NCBI RefSeq assembly: GCF_900176255.2
Contig: NZ_FXEG02000005.1
Span: forward strand, 124,001-188,000
Reading direction: 5' to 3'
Length of the DNA: 64,000 bases
Source: Mycobacterium ahvazicum
Lineage (GTDB): Bacteria; Actinomycetota; Actinomycetes; Mycobacteriales; Mycobacteriaceae
Numbering within the stretch: position 1 is the stretch's first letter; each line of letters opens with the position of its first letter. The position numbers and the translations under genes are program-made. The notes under the pieces were generated by a model. The model did not search any database. It was not told the origin of the DNA and was given only the letters and a program-made list of their open reading frames with translations. Positions 1-8,318 of this stretch are shown piece by piece.

Positions 1-417
1 CGGGAGCGCGAAGGCATCGACGGGGCGGCGATGACCGCCGCCTATGACGACTTCCGAAGCGTGAACGCCGATTTCAAAGCCCTCGTCACCGACTGGCAGC
101 TCAAGGGCGGCCCCGCCGGAAAACCCAACGCGCACGACGACGCCGAGTACGACGCGGCGGTGTTGGCCCGCTTGGACGGCGTACACGCCCGGGTGCTGCC
201 GATCATCGAAGCGGTCGCGGCCCAGCTGCCCCGGCTGACCGCCTATTCGGTGAAACTGGTTGCGGCACTGGACAAAGTCAAGTCGGGCAACAGCACCTGG
301 CTGACCCGCCCCCTGATCGACTCCTACCACACCGTGTGGTTCGAATGGCACGAGGAGCTGATCGGCGCGGCCGGGCTGACGCGCGAGCAAGCGGCGAGAT
401 CCGGTGACGCACAGTAG
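1..417 (+). CDS. Conserved hypothetical protein, 3' part (Rv1126c-like)
   Basis: The reading frame is open at the left edge, so this is the C-terminal 138 residues of a gene that begins outside the window; the first internal ATG at 31 is probably not the start. The sequence is mostly helical and acidic/basic mixed, with no signal peptide, membrane segment or catalytic motif that I recognise. It stops 3 bases before the convergent acyltransferase gene. By gene order it should be the Rv1126c-type conserved hypothetical that sits beside ephC and the acyltransferase in M. tuberculosis. Function unknown. Confidence 0.7.
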   Translation, partial: REREGIDGAAMTAAYDDFRSVNADFKALVTDWQLKGGPAGKPNAHDDAEYDAAVLARLDGVHARVLPIIEAVAAQLPRLTAYSVKLVAALDKVKSGNSTWLTRPLIDSYHTVWFEWHEELIGAAGLTREQAARSGDAQ

Positions 418-420
418 CCT

Positions 421-1674
421 CTACAGCGCGGCGTCCAGCAACTCCAGATAGGCGTCGACGTCGGCATCTCCGAATCGAAAGACCGACTCCGCCGCGTGGA
501 CGCTGATCGCTACGGTCTCGCCGATGCCGTGCACTCCGTGCGTCAGACCCATCGACGGCGACAGTCCCGGATAGCCGGCCGTCAGCACCACCCGCGCATC
601 CCCGAACCGCAGATCGGCGGGCCCGCGGTTGACACTGGACACCACGGTGTTGCCCAGCACCTGTGCGGATCGGGCGTCGGCGTCGAATCGTGAGATGCCC
701 CAACGCAACAGCGGGGCGGGTACCGTCGCGAAAGCCCGGTCGCCCGCCCGTGTCGCCGGATGTTCGAATCGGCGCCGGCCGTTGGCCAGATCGGTGGCGA
801 TCCGATCCAGCCGCGCATCCAGCTCCAGCTGCGGATAGAGACCGACGACGACGTTCCCGAAATGATTATTCGCCTGCAGCACACCGGTTTTGGCCATCGG
901 AACCTCCGCGCCCAACATATCGGTCGCGTCGGGAAGCAACCGCGACAGCGCGGTCGAGACCGCGGCGAGCACCGCGACGGTGACGCTGGGCCCGCGCAGC
1001 TGCGAGCGATGGCGCACCAGCGTGCGCATCGAACGGACGCCGTCGGGGCGGGTATTGGTGGCAAGCGCCGGGCGAGTCCCGGCCCCCGGTGCCAGCAGAC
1101 CCGCCCGCGTATCGCGGACCAGCCCGCGGTGGCTCCACGCCGCCCGGGCGGCTCGCCACGCGAAAATCCCCGGCGAGGGCCGTCGCACCTCGGGCACCGG
1201 CACCGCCCGACCGAACAGCCAGGCGGCCAGCGCCGCTCCGCGAACACCGTCGGCCAGCGCATGGGGTATCTGCAGGACCGCCACCGTGCCCGGGCCTTCG
1301 ACACCCGCAACGCCGAGCACCGGCGTGAACACGTGGACCCGCCAGGGCATCCGGCGAAGGTCCAGCTGGCTGTCGGCGAACCCGGCAACCGCCGACAGGC
1401 AGGCCTGCCAACTGCGATCCGCGAGGTGGTGGCACACCACCTGCTCGGGCGTCACCGCGGTGGGAACCCACCGTGGATAGGTCAGCGCGCACCCATCCTC
1501 GACCCGCAACGTCAGCTCGGGGCACGCCTGAGCCCGGCGCCGAACCTCTTCGAGAGCACCACCCGGGTCGGCGGGTGCGCCGTCGAATGCATAGAGCAGG
1601 AACTCGTCGCTGGGGACCTTGGCCGACATCCAGTAGAACTGCGCATCAACGGCCGCCATTCGGCGCGCAGCCAT
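421..1674 (-). CDS. WS/DGAT-like acyltransferase (Rv1125-like)
   Basis: Predicted 417-residue protein of the wax ester synthase/diacylglycerol acyltransferase superfamily, which transfers acyl groups from acyl-CoA to alcohols or diacylglycerol. The core motif is PHALADG at about residues 137-143, where the first His of the usual HHxxxDG is replaced by Pro; the second His and the Asp-Gly are kept. A C-terminal DUF1298-like half follows, with an NNHFGN segment near residue 290. The ATG at 1674 lies 4 bases after the ephC stop, so the two genes are likely co-transcribed; ATG 1659 is an alternative start. Loss of one His makes triglyceride synthase activity uncertain. Confidence 0.75.
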   Translation of the reverse strand: MAARRMAAVDAQFYWMSAKVPSDEFLLYAFDGAPADPGGALEEVRRRAQACPELTLRVEDGCALTYPRWVPTAVTPEQVVCHHLADRSWQACLSAVAGFADSQLDLRRMPWRVHVFTPVLGVAGVEGPGTVAVLQIPHALADGVRGAALAAWLFGRAVPVPEVRRPSPGIFAWRAARAAWSHRGLVRDTRAGLLAPGAGTRPALATNTRPDGVRSMRTLVRHRSQLRGPSVTVAVLAAVSTALSRLLPDATDMLGAEVPMAKTGVLQANNHFGNVVVGLYPQLELDARLDRIATDLANGRRRFEHPATRAGDRAFATVPAPLLRWGISRFDADARSAQVLGNTVVSSVNRGPADLRFGDARVVLTAGYPGLSPSMGLTHGVHGIGETVAISVHAAESVFRFGDADVDAYLELLDAAL

Positions 1675-1678
1675 CGCG

Positions 1679-2581
1679 TCAGCCGGGTGAGCCGATGAAC
1701 GCCAGCACCCGCTCGGCGATCTTCTCGGGCTGTTCCAGCTGCAGAAAATGCCCGGCATGGTCGATGATCGCGACGTCGCTGCCGGCGGGCAGCACCTTTT
1801 CGGTCCAGTGCGCGAACGCCGCAGTCATACAACCGTCGTCGCGGCCATGCAGGTACAGCGACGGCAGGATCGGCGCCTTGGTCCACAGCTGGTTCAGTTC
1901 GGCGTACCGCTGCGGCGGCCGGGTGTTGCGCAGCGTGGCACGGTAGGTCCCCAGCGCCGCCCGCCAGCTTTCCGGTGTTCCGATCGCGGCATCGACGTGA
2001 CGCAGGTCCTCTTCGGCGCCGCGATAGCCCGGCGACCACCGCCGCCACAGCCGCGGCAGCACCCAGGACGCGGAACGCTCAGGCAGGAAAGGCAATTGGA
2101 AATAAAACATGTACCAGCTACGCCTCAGCTGACCGGGCAGCAGGCGGGCCAGCCGGGCGCGCTCGCTCACCTGGCCGCGGAAGGCGGCCGAGACCGGCAC
2201 CGACATGATCACGGCCTTGGTGAACGGGCTGTTCGGCATCGCGGCCAAGCCGGTGGCGGCAAGTGCGCCCCAGTCGTGTCCGATCACCACGTCGCGGTCG
2301 GTGCCCCCGGCGGCCTCGCGCACCCGCAGCGCGTCGTCCATGATCGCGCCCACGTGATAGCTGCCGTCGTCGGGTATGGACGACGGCGCGTATCCCCGCA
2401 TGAACGGCGCGACAACCCGCCAGCCGGCCGCGGCAAGCAGCGGGGCCATCTTGCGCCAACCGTAGGCCGTGTCGGGGAAGCCGTGCAGACACAAGGCGAT
2501 CGGGGCGTCGGCTGGGCCCCAGGTGAGCGCCTTGAGGTCCGCGGGCGGCCCGGGCACGTCGATCCACCGCGGCTCGGTCAT
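1679..2581 (-). CDS. ephC: Epoxide hydrolase EphC, alpha/beta-hydrolase fold
   Basis: Predicted 300-residue soluble alpha/beta hydrolase that opens epoxides to diols. Visible are the oxyanion-side HGFPD at 33-37, the nucleophile-elbow GHDWG at 101-105 with Asp103 as nucleophile, an acidic HGRDDG at about 245-250 and the catalytic His278 in DHAGHF. An Asp rather than Ser nucleophile is the signature of epoxide hydrolases and dehalogenases. The start at 2581 (MTEPRW) gives a length near the 316 residues of M. tuberculosis EphC. It precedes the WS/DGAT-like gene with a 4-base gap, matching Rv1124-Rv1125. The 176 bases upstream hold its likely promoter but no clear element was seen. Confidence 0.85.
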   Translation of the reverse strand: MTEPRWIDVPGPPADLKALTWGPADAPIALCLHGFPDTAYGWRKMAPLLAAAGWRVVAPFMRGYAPSSIPDDGSYHVGAIMDDALRVREAAGGTDRDVVIGHDWGALAATGLAAMPNSPFTKAVIMSVPVSAAFRGQVSERARLARLLPGQLRRSWYMFYFQLPFLPERSASWVLPRLWRRWSPGYRGAEEDLRHVDAAIGTPESWRAALGTYRATLRNTRPPQRYAELNQLWTKAPILPSLYLHGRDDGCMTAAFAHWTEKVLPAGSDVAIIDHAGHFLQLEQPEKIAERVLAFIGSPG

Positions 2582-2757
2582 CTCGGGTAGTCCGCCATCT
2601 TCACTCCCTGTTCGGCACAATTCCGACCGCACACCTGACGGGCAATAACCCGCACCGACCAAAGTATCGTGCACGAATCAGAGTGCACCAACCGCTACTG
2701 GATATCGTCCAAATCCGCACTGTCGCAATATCTTCGGACCAGGCGACATCCCGGACG

Positions 2758-3552
2758 CTAGCCTGCCGGACTGATCAACCCGTAATGACCGTCATAGCGG
2801 CGGTACAAGACGCAGGCGCGGCCTGGCGCCGCGTCGATGAAGAACAGAAACGGCAGGTCCAGCAGGCCGAGGCGCTCGGCTGCCTGCGCTTCGGTAAGAC
2901 ACGGCGCCGGCTGGGAACTGATCGTCACGGGTCGTTCGAACGGGCTCAGCTGGTCCGCCAGTCCCGGTGCCACCAGCGCTAGGCGGTAACCGGTCGTTCC
3001 ACCGCGATAGAGCACCGCGACGGCACCGGTGCCTTTCTCGGTGAAAAGGTGAAAGTCGTAGTCCAGCAAGTCCATTTCGAGGACCGCCTCGTCCACCGTA
3101 CCGGGTGCCATCGCGAACGACTTTCGCCGAATGATGCGGACCTCGGCCGCCGGCCGGGGGAAATAGCTCCGTCGATGGGTGGGCTCGGATTCGTGACGCC
3201 ACTCGTGCGGATCGCTGACCAACCCCCGTTGCGCCTCCCAGTGTTGAGCGGCACGTTCCAGCCGGCGCCGAAGTCTCGCCTCGAGCCGATCGACGGCTTC
3301 GCGCGCGGTGACGCCGTGAGCTTGGGCGCGAATGAGCCGGCCGTCGACGTCCAGATTGGCTTGGGCGACGACGGCTCGCTCCACGGCCGGATCGCCATGC
3401 TTGGTCAGCCTGACGCGGGCATGCAGCACCGGCCTGGGGATGAGCCGCGCGACCTTGTCGATCTTGTCGCGCGCGTACTCCGCCGCACCGGGCAGCTCGC
3501 CGTGCGTTGTCACGACGAAATCCGTCCGGGCTGGGTCTGTCCCGTGGCGCAT
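2758..3552 (-). CDS. Dormancy-associated translation inhibitor / ribosome hibernation factor (Rv0079-like)
   Basis: Predicted 264-residue protein with an N-terminal S30AE/HPF-like domain (about residues 10-115) and two copies of the S30AE C-terminal motif, one around YDFHLFTEKGTG (about 165-200) and one around LPFLFFIDAAPG (about 230-262). This layout is that of Rv0079 (DATIN), a DosR-regulon protein that binds ribosomes and reduces translation in dormancy. A strong AAGGAG lies just before the ATG at 3552. The gene is 90 bases downstream of the HspX-like gene on the same strand and may be read from the same DosR-controlled promoter. It has no counterpart at this locus in M. tuberculosis. Confidence 0.8.
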   Translation of the reverse strand: MRHGTDPARTDFVVTTHGELPGAAEYARDKIDKVARLIPRPVLHARVRLTKHGDPAVERAVVAQANLDVDGRLIRAQAHGVTAREAVDRLEARLRRRLERAAQHWEAQRGLVSDPHEWRHESEPTHRRSYFPRPAAEVRIIRRKSFAMAPGTVDEAVLEMDLLDYDFHLFTEKGTGAVAVLYRGGTTGYRLALVAPGLADQLSPFERPVTISSQPAPCLTEAQAAERLGLLDLPFLFFIDAAPGRACVLYRRYDGHYGLISPAG

Positions 3553-3585
3553 AATCTCCTTGCTACGCCGCCGGTTTCAGGCCTT

Positions 3586-3605
3586 CTAGGGTCAAAGGTC
3601 ACCGC
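3586..3605 (-). promoter_or_regulatory. Weak DosR-box-like site ahead of the Rv0079-like gene
   Basis: The 20-mer has GGG, C, two central A/T positions, GTC and C in the places expected for TTSGGGACTWWAGTCCCSAA, but matches only about 12 of 20 positions. It lies about 35-55 bases before the ATG at 3552. It may be a degenerate second DosR site, or chance. Confidence 0.25.
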
Positions 3606-3642
3606 GCGCCAAGACGTGCGGCTGACGCTCGGACCACCGGGG

Positions 3643-4077
3643 TCAGCCTGCAGGTTGTACCGCGATGTGCTTCTCGGTAGCCGCAGTCTGTTCGGGCAGG
3701 GCCACGTCCACCGTCAAGATGCCCTTGTCGTAGCTGGCCTTGATGTCGTCTTCGTCCGCGCCGGCCGGCAGGGTTATCGACCGCATGAAAGAGCCGTAGG
3801 AGAACTCCGAGCGGCCGTTGGACTGATTTTTCTCGCTGCGCTGCGCCTTGATGGTCAACTGCCCGTCGCGCACCGTGATGTCGACGTCCTTGACCGGATC
3901 AATGCCGGGAAGTTCGGCACGCAGTAGGTAATGACCATCTTGTGTCTCATCCTCGAGCCGGATCAGGTTGCCACGACGCAAGGCCGACGGCACACCGTTG
4001 CGCAGATCCGACCAGAACTCGGACCAGTCCGGCAGCCACGAATGGGGTTGCTCGGGATGTGCGGGCAGATTGGTCAT
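3643..4077 (-). CDS. HspX/Acr-like small heat-shock protein (Hsp20 family)
   Basis: Predicted 144-residue cytoplasmic holdase chaperone, exactly the length of M. tuberculosis HspX (alpha-crystallin, 16-kDa antigen). The alpha-crystallin domain spans about residues 38-130, with RAELPGIDP, VRDGQLTIKAQR, RSEFSYGSF and the conserved GILTVDV. These blocks match HspX almost position for position as I recall it, so this is an HspX homologue or paralogue, not a generic Hsp20. The ATG at 4077 has a perfect AAGGAGG seven bases upstream. A DosR-box palindrome lies about 70-85 bases upstream, and the Rv0079-like gene follows, suggesting hypoxia- or nitric-oxide-induced expression. Confidence 0.88.
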   Translation of the reverse strand: MTNLPAHPEQPHSWLPDWSEFWSDLRNGVPSALRRGNLIRLEDETQDGHYLLRAELPGIDPVKDVDITVRDGQLTIKAQRSEKNQSNGRSEFSYGSFMRSITLPAGADEDDIKASYDKGILTVDVALPEQTAATEKHIAVQPAG

Positions 4078-4143
4078 GATTCCTCCTTGGGCTTTGGTCT
4101 GCCGTTGAATTTCTTCCACCATCCCTCGTCGGTGTGGCGAGCG

Positions 4144-4163
4144 GTAGGGACGGAAGTCCCCAT
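4144..4163. promoter_or_regulatory. DosR (DevR) box candidate upstream of the HspX-like gene
   Basis: The site reads GTAGGGACGGAAGTCCCCAT, with inverted GGGAC/GTCCC half-sites separated by 4 bases. It fits the DosR consensus TTSGGGACTWWAGTCCCSAA at all core positions. It is centred about 76 bases ahead of the ATG at 4077, a normal position for DosR activation of hspX-type genes. Confidence 0.7.
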
Positions 4164-4247
4164 ACGTCGGGCAATCTCGTGACTGTGTTGACTCGTCGGC
4201 GGCAAACCCATCGATCGAATCTATTGAAACGACAACGGAATTTGCGG

Positions 4248-4751
4248 TTAACGAGAGTGAGGCTCGGACGCTTGACCGGATGCCTCGGCCGCCGCGCGCT
4301 CGAGATCGGCGACGATGATCTTGCGCATGCCATACATCGCCTGGGTCGCGGCCGTCGCACGGGCCGGATCGGGATGGCTCACCAACTCGTAAAGCCGATT
4401 CGGGACGACCTGCCAACTGAGGCCGAAGCGGTCCTTGCACCAACCGCACTGCGATTCCTCGCCGCCGTCGGTCAACCGTTCCCAGTAGTAGTCGACCTCG
4501 TTCTGGTCCTTGCACTCGATCGTGAAGGACACCGCCTCGCTGAAGGTGAAGTGCGGTCCGCCGTTGATCCCGATGAACCGGGTGCCGTCCAGCACAAAAG
4601 TGCCCGACAGCACCGAGCCGGGCTCGCCGGGGCCAGCGTCGGTGCTCCGGTTGAATTCCTCGATTCGAGAGTTCGGGAACACCGAGATGTAGAACGTCGC
4701 CGCCTCCTCCATGTTGTGGTCGAACCACAGCGAGGGCGTGATCGATGGCAT
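4248..4751 (-). CDS. VOC-superfamily protein, PhnB/3-demethylubiquinone methyltransferase-like
   Basis: Predicted 167-residue protein of the vicinal-oxygen-chelate fold, PhnB-like subfamily, whose members are mostly of unknown function. Family hallmarks are the N-terminal PSLWFDHNMEEAATFY, GINGGP at about 70, the FTIECKDQNEVDYYWERL segment and the CGWCKDRFGLSWQVVP block. The ATG at 4751 is preceded by AAAGGAGG; longer in-frame starts lack a binding site. It lies upstream of the hsp gene on the same strand, but the 170-base gap with a DosR box makes co-transcription unlikely to be the main mode. Substrate unknown. Confidence 0.75.
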   Translation of the reverse strand: MPSITPSLWFDHNMEEAATFYISVFPNSRIEEFNRSTDAGPGEPGSVLSGTFVLDGTRFIGINGGPHFTFSEAVSFTIECKDQNEVDYYWERLTDGGEESQCGWCKDRFGLSWQVVPNRLYELVSHPDPARATAATQAMYGMRKIIVADLERAAAEASGQASEPHSR

Positions 4752-4850
4752 GGGTGTCTCCTCCTTTGTCGGGCTACCGGCTTCGGTCGCCGCATGGATA
4801 GACCCCACCAATCGGCAGAAATCATCGGCGGACTATGTAACGTCAGATCG

Positions 4851-5720
4851 ATGAGCACCGTGAGCAGCAGTCCCCAGACGGTCAAATTCGCAGGTGCAGG
4901 CGATATCGGCCTCGTTGCCGACGAATGGAACCGGGACCCCGCGCTCGTGGGCCGACCGTCCATCCTGATGCTGCACGGCGGCGGCCAGAACCGGTTCTCG
5001 TGGAAGAACACCGGCCAGTATCTGGCCGACGAGGGCTACCACGTCGTGGCGCTGGACAGCCGCGGACACGGCGACAGCGACCGGGCGCCCGGCGCGGACT
5101 ACGCGATCGAAACGCTGATGGCCGACGTCTTGCGCGTCCTCGACGCCATCGGCCGCCCGGTGGTGCTGATCGGCGCCAGCATGGGTGGACTGACCGGCAT
5201 CCTGGTCGCCGACAGCGCGGGACCGGCGAAGGTGACCGGATTGGTGCTGGTCGACGTGGTGCCGCGGTACGAGAAGACCGGCAGCGCGCGCATTCGAGAT
5301 TTCATGCTGACCAACCTGCACGGTTTCGGATCCCTCGAGGAGGCGGCCGACGCGGTCTCCGCCTATCTGCCGTATCGGGAAAAGCCGCGCAGCCCCGAAG
5401 GCCTGAAGAAGAACCTGCGGCTGCGCGACGGACGCTGGTACTGGCATTGGGATCCGGCGTTCATGACCGCGCCCGGGGACGACCCGGAGCTGCGCACCGA
5501 GCACTTCGAGCAGGCCGCGGCCGATCTCGAGATTCCGGTCCTGTTGATTCGGGGCAAGCTCTCCGACGTCGTCAGCCCCGAAGGCGTGCAGCATTTCCTG
5601 GCGACGGTTCCGCGTGCGGATTTCGTCGAGTTGTCCGACGCCGGGCACACCGCGGCCGGCGACGACAATGACGCCTTCAGCGACGTAGTGGTGGAGTTCG
5701 TCAAGCGGCTGACGGACTAG
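4851..5720 (+). CDS. bpoB: Alpha/beta hydrolase, BpoB-like (annotated as peroxidase in M. tuberculosis)
   Basis: Predicted 289-residue serine hydrolase. It shows HGGGQN at 42-47, a nucleophile elbow GASMGG with Ser110, an acidic residue in RGKLSDVV and a C-terminal His in SDAGHT. This is the arrangement of cofactor-free haloperoxidase-like esterases. Gene order (next to gnd2 and zwf1) and length match Rv1123c bpoB. The ATG at 4851 begins MSTVSSSP; no strong ribosome site is visible and short AT-rich TATGTAA about 15 bases upstream could be a -10 of a nearly leaderless transcript. The true substrate is unknown; bromoperoxidase naming is historical. Confidence 0.75.
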   Translation: MSTVSSSPQTVKFAGAGDIGLVADEWNRDPALVGRPSILMLHGGGQNRFSWKNTGQYLADEGYHVVALDSRGHGDSDRAPGADYAIETLMADVLRVLDAIGRPVVLIGASMGGLTGILVADSAGPAKVTGLVLVDVVPRYEKTGSARIRDFMLTNLHGFGSLEEAADAVSAYLPYREKPRSPEGLKKNLRLRDGRWYWHWDPAFMTAPGDDPELRTEHFEQAAADLEIPVLLIRGKLSDVVSPEGVQHFLATVPRADFVELSDAGHTAAGDDNDAFSDVVVEFVKRLTD

Positions 5721-5744
5721 TCAGCCGCCGTCGCGGTCGCCGCG

Positions 5745-6773
5745 TCAGCCGCCCACTCCCGGTTTCTCCGCGTGCCCGCCGAACTGCTTGCGCATCGCCG
5801 ACAGCGCCTTGTTGGCGAAGTCGTCGAGGCTGCGTGACGCGAAGCGGGACTGCAACGCGGTGGTGAGCACCGGCGCGGGCACCCCCTCGTCGATAGCCGC
5901 GATCGCGGTCCAGCGGCCCTCCCCGGAATCGGAGACCCGTCCGGAGAATTCCGACAGCGTGGGCGATTCGTGCAGCGCGATCGCGGTCAGATCCAACAGC
6001 CAGGAGCCGACGACGCTGCCCCGGCGCCACACCTCGGCGATGTCGGCGATGTCGAAGTCGTACTGGTAGCACTCGGGATTGGACAGCGGCGCGGTTTCGG
6101 CATCGCCCTTTTCGACACGCGTGCCGATATCCGCATTGCGGAGAATGTTGAGCCCCTCGGCGAGCGAGGCCATCATCCCGTACTCGATGCCGTTGTGCAC
6201 CATCTTGACGAAGTGCCCGGCGCCGGAGGGACCACAGTGCAGGTAGCCCTTCTCCGGTTGGGCGACCTCGCCGTCGCGGCCCGGCGTGCGTGGCGCCGCG
6301 TCGACACCGGGCGCGATGGTCTTGAAGAGCGGCTCGGCGTGCTCGAAGGCGTAGTCGTCACCGCCGATCATCAGACAGTAACCACGCTCCCGGCCCCAGA
6401 CTCCTCCGCTGGTGCCGCAATCGATGAGGTGAATCCCTTTCTCGGCCAACAGCTTTGAGTGCTTAAGGTCATCGCGGTAGTAGGAGTTACCGCCGTCGAT
6501 CACGATATCTCCGGACTCGAGAGTGTCGGCCAGCTCCTCGATCACCGACGTGGTGATGTTGCCCGCGGGCACCATGACCCAGACGACGCGGGGGGCGGTC
6601 ATCTTCTCGGCCAGCTCCGCGACCGAGAACGCCGCGGTCATCCCCTTCTCGTTGGCCAGCGTCTTGACGACTTCCTTGTCGTAGTCGTAGACGACGCCCT
6701 CGTGGCCGCCGTCGACGACACGACGGATGATGTTGGCGCCCATCCGGCCCAGGCCGATCATTCCGAGCTGCAT
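5745..6773 (-). CDS. gnd2: 6-phosphogluconate dehydrogenase, decarboxylating (short form)
   Basis: Predicted 342-residue enzyme oxidising 6-phosphogluconate to ribulose 5-phosphate and CO2. The N-terminal Rossmann motif is GLGRMG (residues 6-11), followed by the substrate-site blocks CGTSGGVWG and GHFVKMVHNGIEYGMM, which carries the catalytic Lys. At about 340 residues it is the short GndA/YqeC type rather than the 470-residue form. The ATG at 6773 lies 11 bases after the zwf1 stop, so zwf1-gnd2 form an operon that covers both oxidative steps of the pentose phosphate pathway, as in Rv1121-Rv1122. Confidence 0.92.
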   Translation of the reverse strand: MQLGMIGLGRMGANIIRRVVDGGHEGVVYDYDKEVVKTLANEKGMTAAFSVAELAEKMTAPRVVWVMVPAGNITTSVIEELADTLESGDIVIDGGNSYYRDDLKHSKLLAEKGIHLIDCGTSGGVWGRERGYCLMIGGDDYAFEHAEPLFKTIAPGVDAAPRTPGRDGEVAQPEKGYLHCGPSGAGHFVKMVHNGIEYGMMASLAEGLNILRNADIGTRVEKGDAETAPLSNPECYQYDFDIADIAEVWRRGSVVGSWLLDLTAIALHESPTLSEFSGRVSDSGEGRWTAIAAIDEGVPAPVLTTALQSRFASRSLDDFANKALSAMRKQFGGHAEKPGVGG

Positions 6774-6784
6774 TTCTGGTCTCC

Positions 6785-8194
6785 TTACTGTCCCGACTGC
6801 GTTTTTGGAGGGAACCACGGGTCTTGCCAATGGCGGTGACCGCGGACGAGCGACTGCGCGGCCTCGGGTCCCCAGGACCCGGGCTCGTAGGGGTGAATCT
6901 CGCCCGGTTTGTCGAGCAGTGGCTGGACGATGCGCCACGTCTGTTCAATGCTGTCTTCCCGCGCGAACAGCGTGCGATCGCCGGTCAGCGCGGCGTGCAG
7001 CAGCAATTCGTAGGGTCCCTCGGCTTCACCCAGGTCGGTGGCGAACAGCGAGTCCAGGTGGACGTCGTGCCATTCGTCGTGAACTTGGGCGGACAGCTGC
7101 ATGCGCATGCCGGGTGCGGGGTCGATGCGCAGCACGATCTGGTTGGGCTCGGCCGCGCGGCGGTGCGGGAGGAAGGCCAGCTGCGGGACGCGGCGCAGAA
7201 ACAGCCGCACCTCGGTGACCTTCTCCGGCAGTGACTTGCCGGCCCGCAGGAAGATCGGCACTCCGGACCAGCGCCAGTTGTCGATCTCGGTCCGCAGCGC
7301 GACGAAGGTCTCGGTCTGCGAATCCTTCGCCACCCCAGGGACATCGGTATAGCCCTGATACTGACCGCGGATGCAGTGGTCGGGATCCAGCGCCGGCATC
7401 GCGCGGAACACCTCGGACTTCTTGTCGTTGAGGTCGTCGGCACTACCGCCGACCGGCGGCTCCATCGCCACCATCGCGAGGACCTGCAGCAGATGGTTCT
7501 GCACCACGTCGCGCAGCGTGCCGACCGCGTCGTAGAACCTGCCCCGGTCCTCGACGCCGAAGTTCTCGGCCATCGTGATCTGAATCTCCGAGACGCTCTC
7601 GCGGTCCCACAGCGCGGCCAGCGCCTGATTGGCGAACCGCAGACATTCGAGTTCCACCACGGGCTGCTTGCCCAAGAAGTGGTCCACCCGCAGGATCTGC
7701 TCTTCCTCCAGCACCGCGTGCAGACGCTCGTTGAGTTCGCGCGCCGACTCGAGGTCGTGGCCGAACGGCTTTTCCACCGCGACGCGCGCGCGCGCGACCA
7801 GTCCCTCCCGGGCGAGGTTCTCGACGATCGGCGCGAACAACGCGGGCGGCATCTCGAGGTAGTACAGCGGGCGGTAGTCCGAACCGATCATCTCGGCGAG
7901 CCGGTGGTAGAGATCGCGCTCGGTGACGTCGCCGTGGATGTAGTCCAAGCGATTCGCCAGTCGATCGAACACTTCGTCGTCGATCTTCTCCCCGGCGTCG
8001 TTGATCGCCCCGCGCGCTCGCTCGACGAGTTCCTCGACACTGATGTCGTCGCTCGCCACCCCCAGGATGGGGCAGTCCAGCAGGTTGCGACGCTCAAGCC
8101 GATACAGCGCCCGAAAGGTCATCTTGCGGGCCAGATCGCCGGTAATTCCAAAGATCACCAGCAGGTTGGACGAATCACCACCGTCGTCGGCCAA
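6785..8194 (-). CDS. zwf1: Glucose-6-phosphate 1-dehydrogenase
   Basis: Predicted 469-residue enzyme oxidising glucose 6-phosphate to 6-phosphogluconolactone with NAD(P). The coenzyme site FGITGDLARK is near residue 15 and the catalytic RVDHFLGKQPVVE block near 175. I choose the TTG at 8194 because GGGAGG lies 7 bases upstream and the N-terminus then aligns with the 466-residue M. tuberculosis Zwf1; a TTG at 8209 overlaps that ribosome site. It is the first gene of the zwf1-gnd2 operon and is divergent from the cyclase gene at 8319, with a 124-base shared upstream region. Confidence 0.9.
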   Translation of the reverse strand: MADDGGDSSNLLVIFGITGDLARKMTFRALYRLERRNLLDCPILGVASDDISVEELVERARGAINDAGEKIDDEVFDRLANRLDYIHGDVTERDLYHRLAEMIGSDYRPLYYLEMPPALFAPIVENLAREGLVARARVAVEKPFGHDLESARELNERLHAVLEEEQILRVDHFLGKQPVVELECLRFANQALAALWDRESVSEIQITMAENFGVEDRGRFYDAVGTLRDVVQNHLLQVLAMVAMEPPVGGSADDLNDKKSEVFRAMPALDPDHCIRGQYQGYTDVPGVAKDSQTETFVALRTEIDNWRWSGVPIFLRAGKSLPEKVTEVRLFLRRVPQLAFLPHRRAAEPNQIVLRIDPAPGMRMQLSAQVHDEWHDVHLDSLFATDLGEAEGPYELLLHAALTGDRTLFAREDSIEQTWRIVQPLLDKPGEIHPYEPGSWGPEAAQSLVRGHRHWQDPWFPPKTQSGQ

Positions 8195-8318
8195 GATCGA
8201 ACCTCCCAAAAGTCACCGGATCGGTTCACTTGAGATTCACTACCCGGGGGTGATCGCACTCAACCCTAGACACTGCTGATAGGGCCGACAACCGGAAGCC
8301 ATCGCACGCTTTGCAAGG

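Noticed and set aside
4081..4247. Additional gene between the HspX-like and VOC genes
   Set aside because: Only short frames; the stretch is explained by promoter and DosR box.
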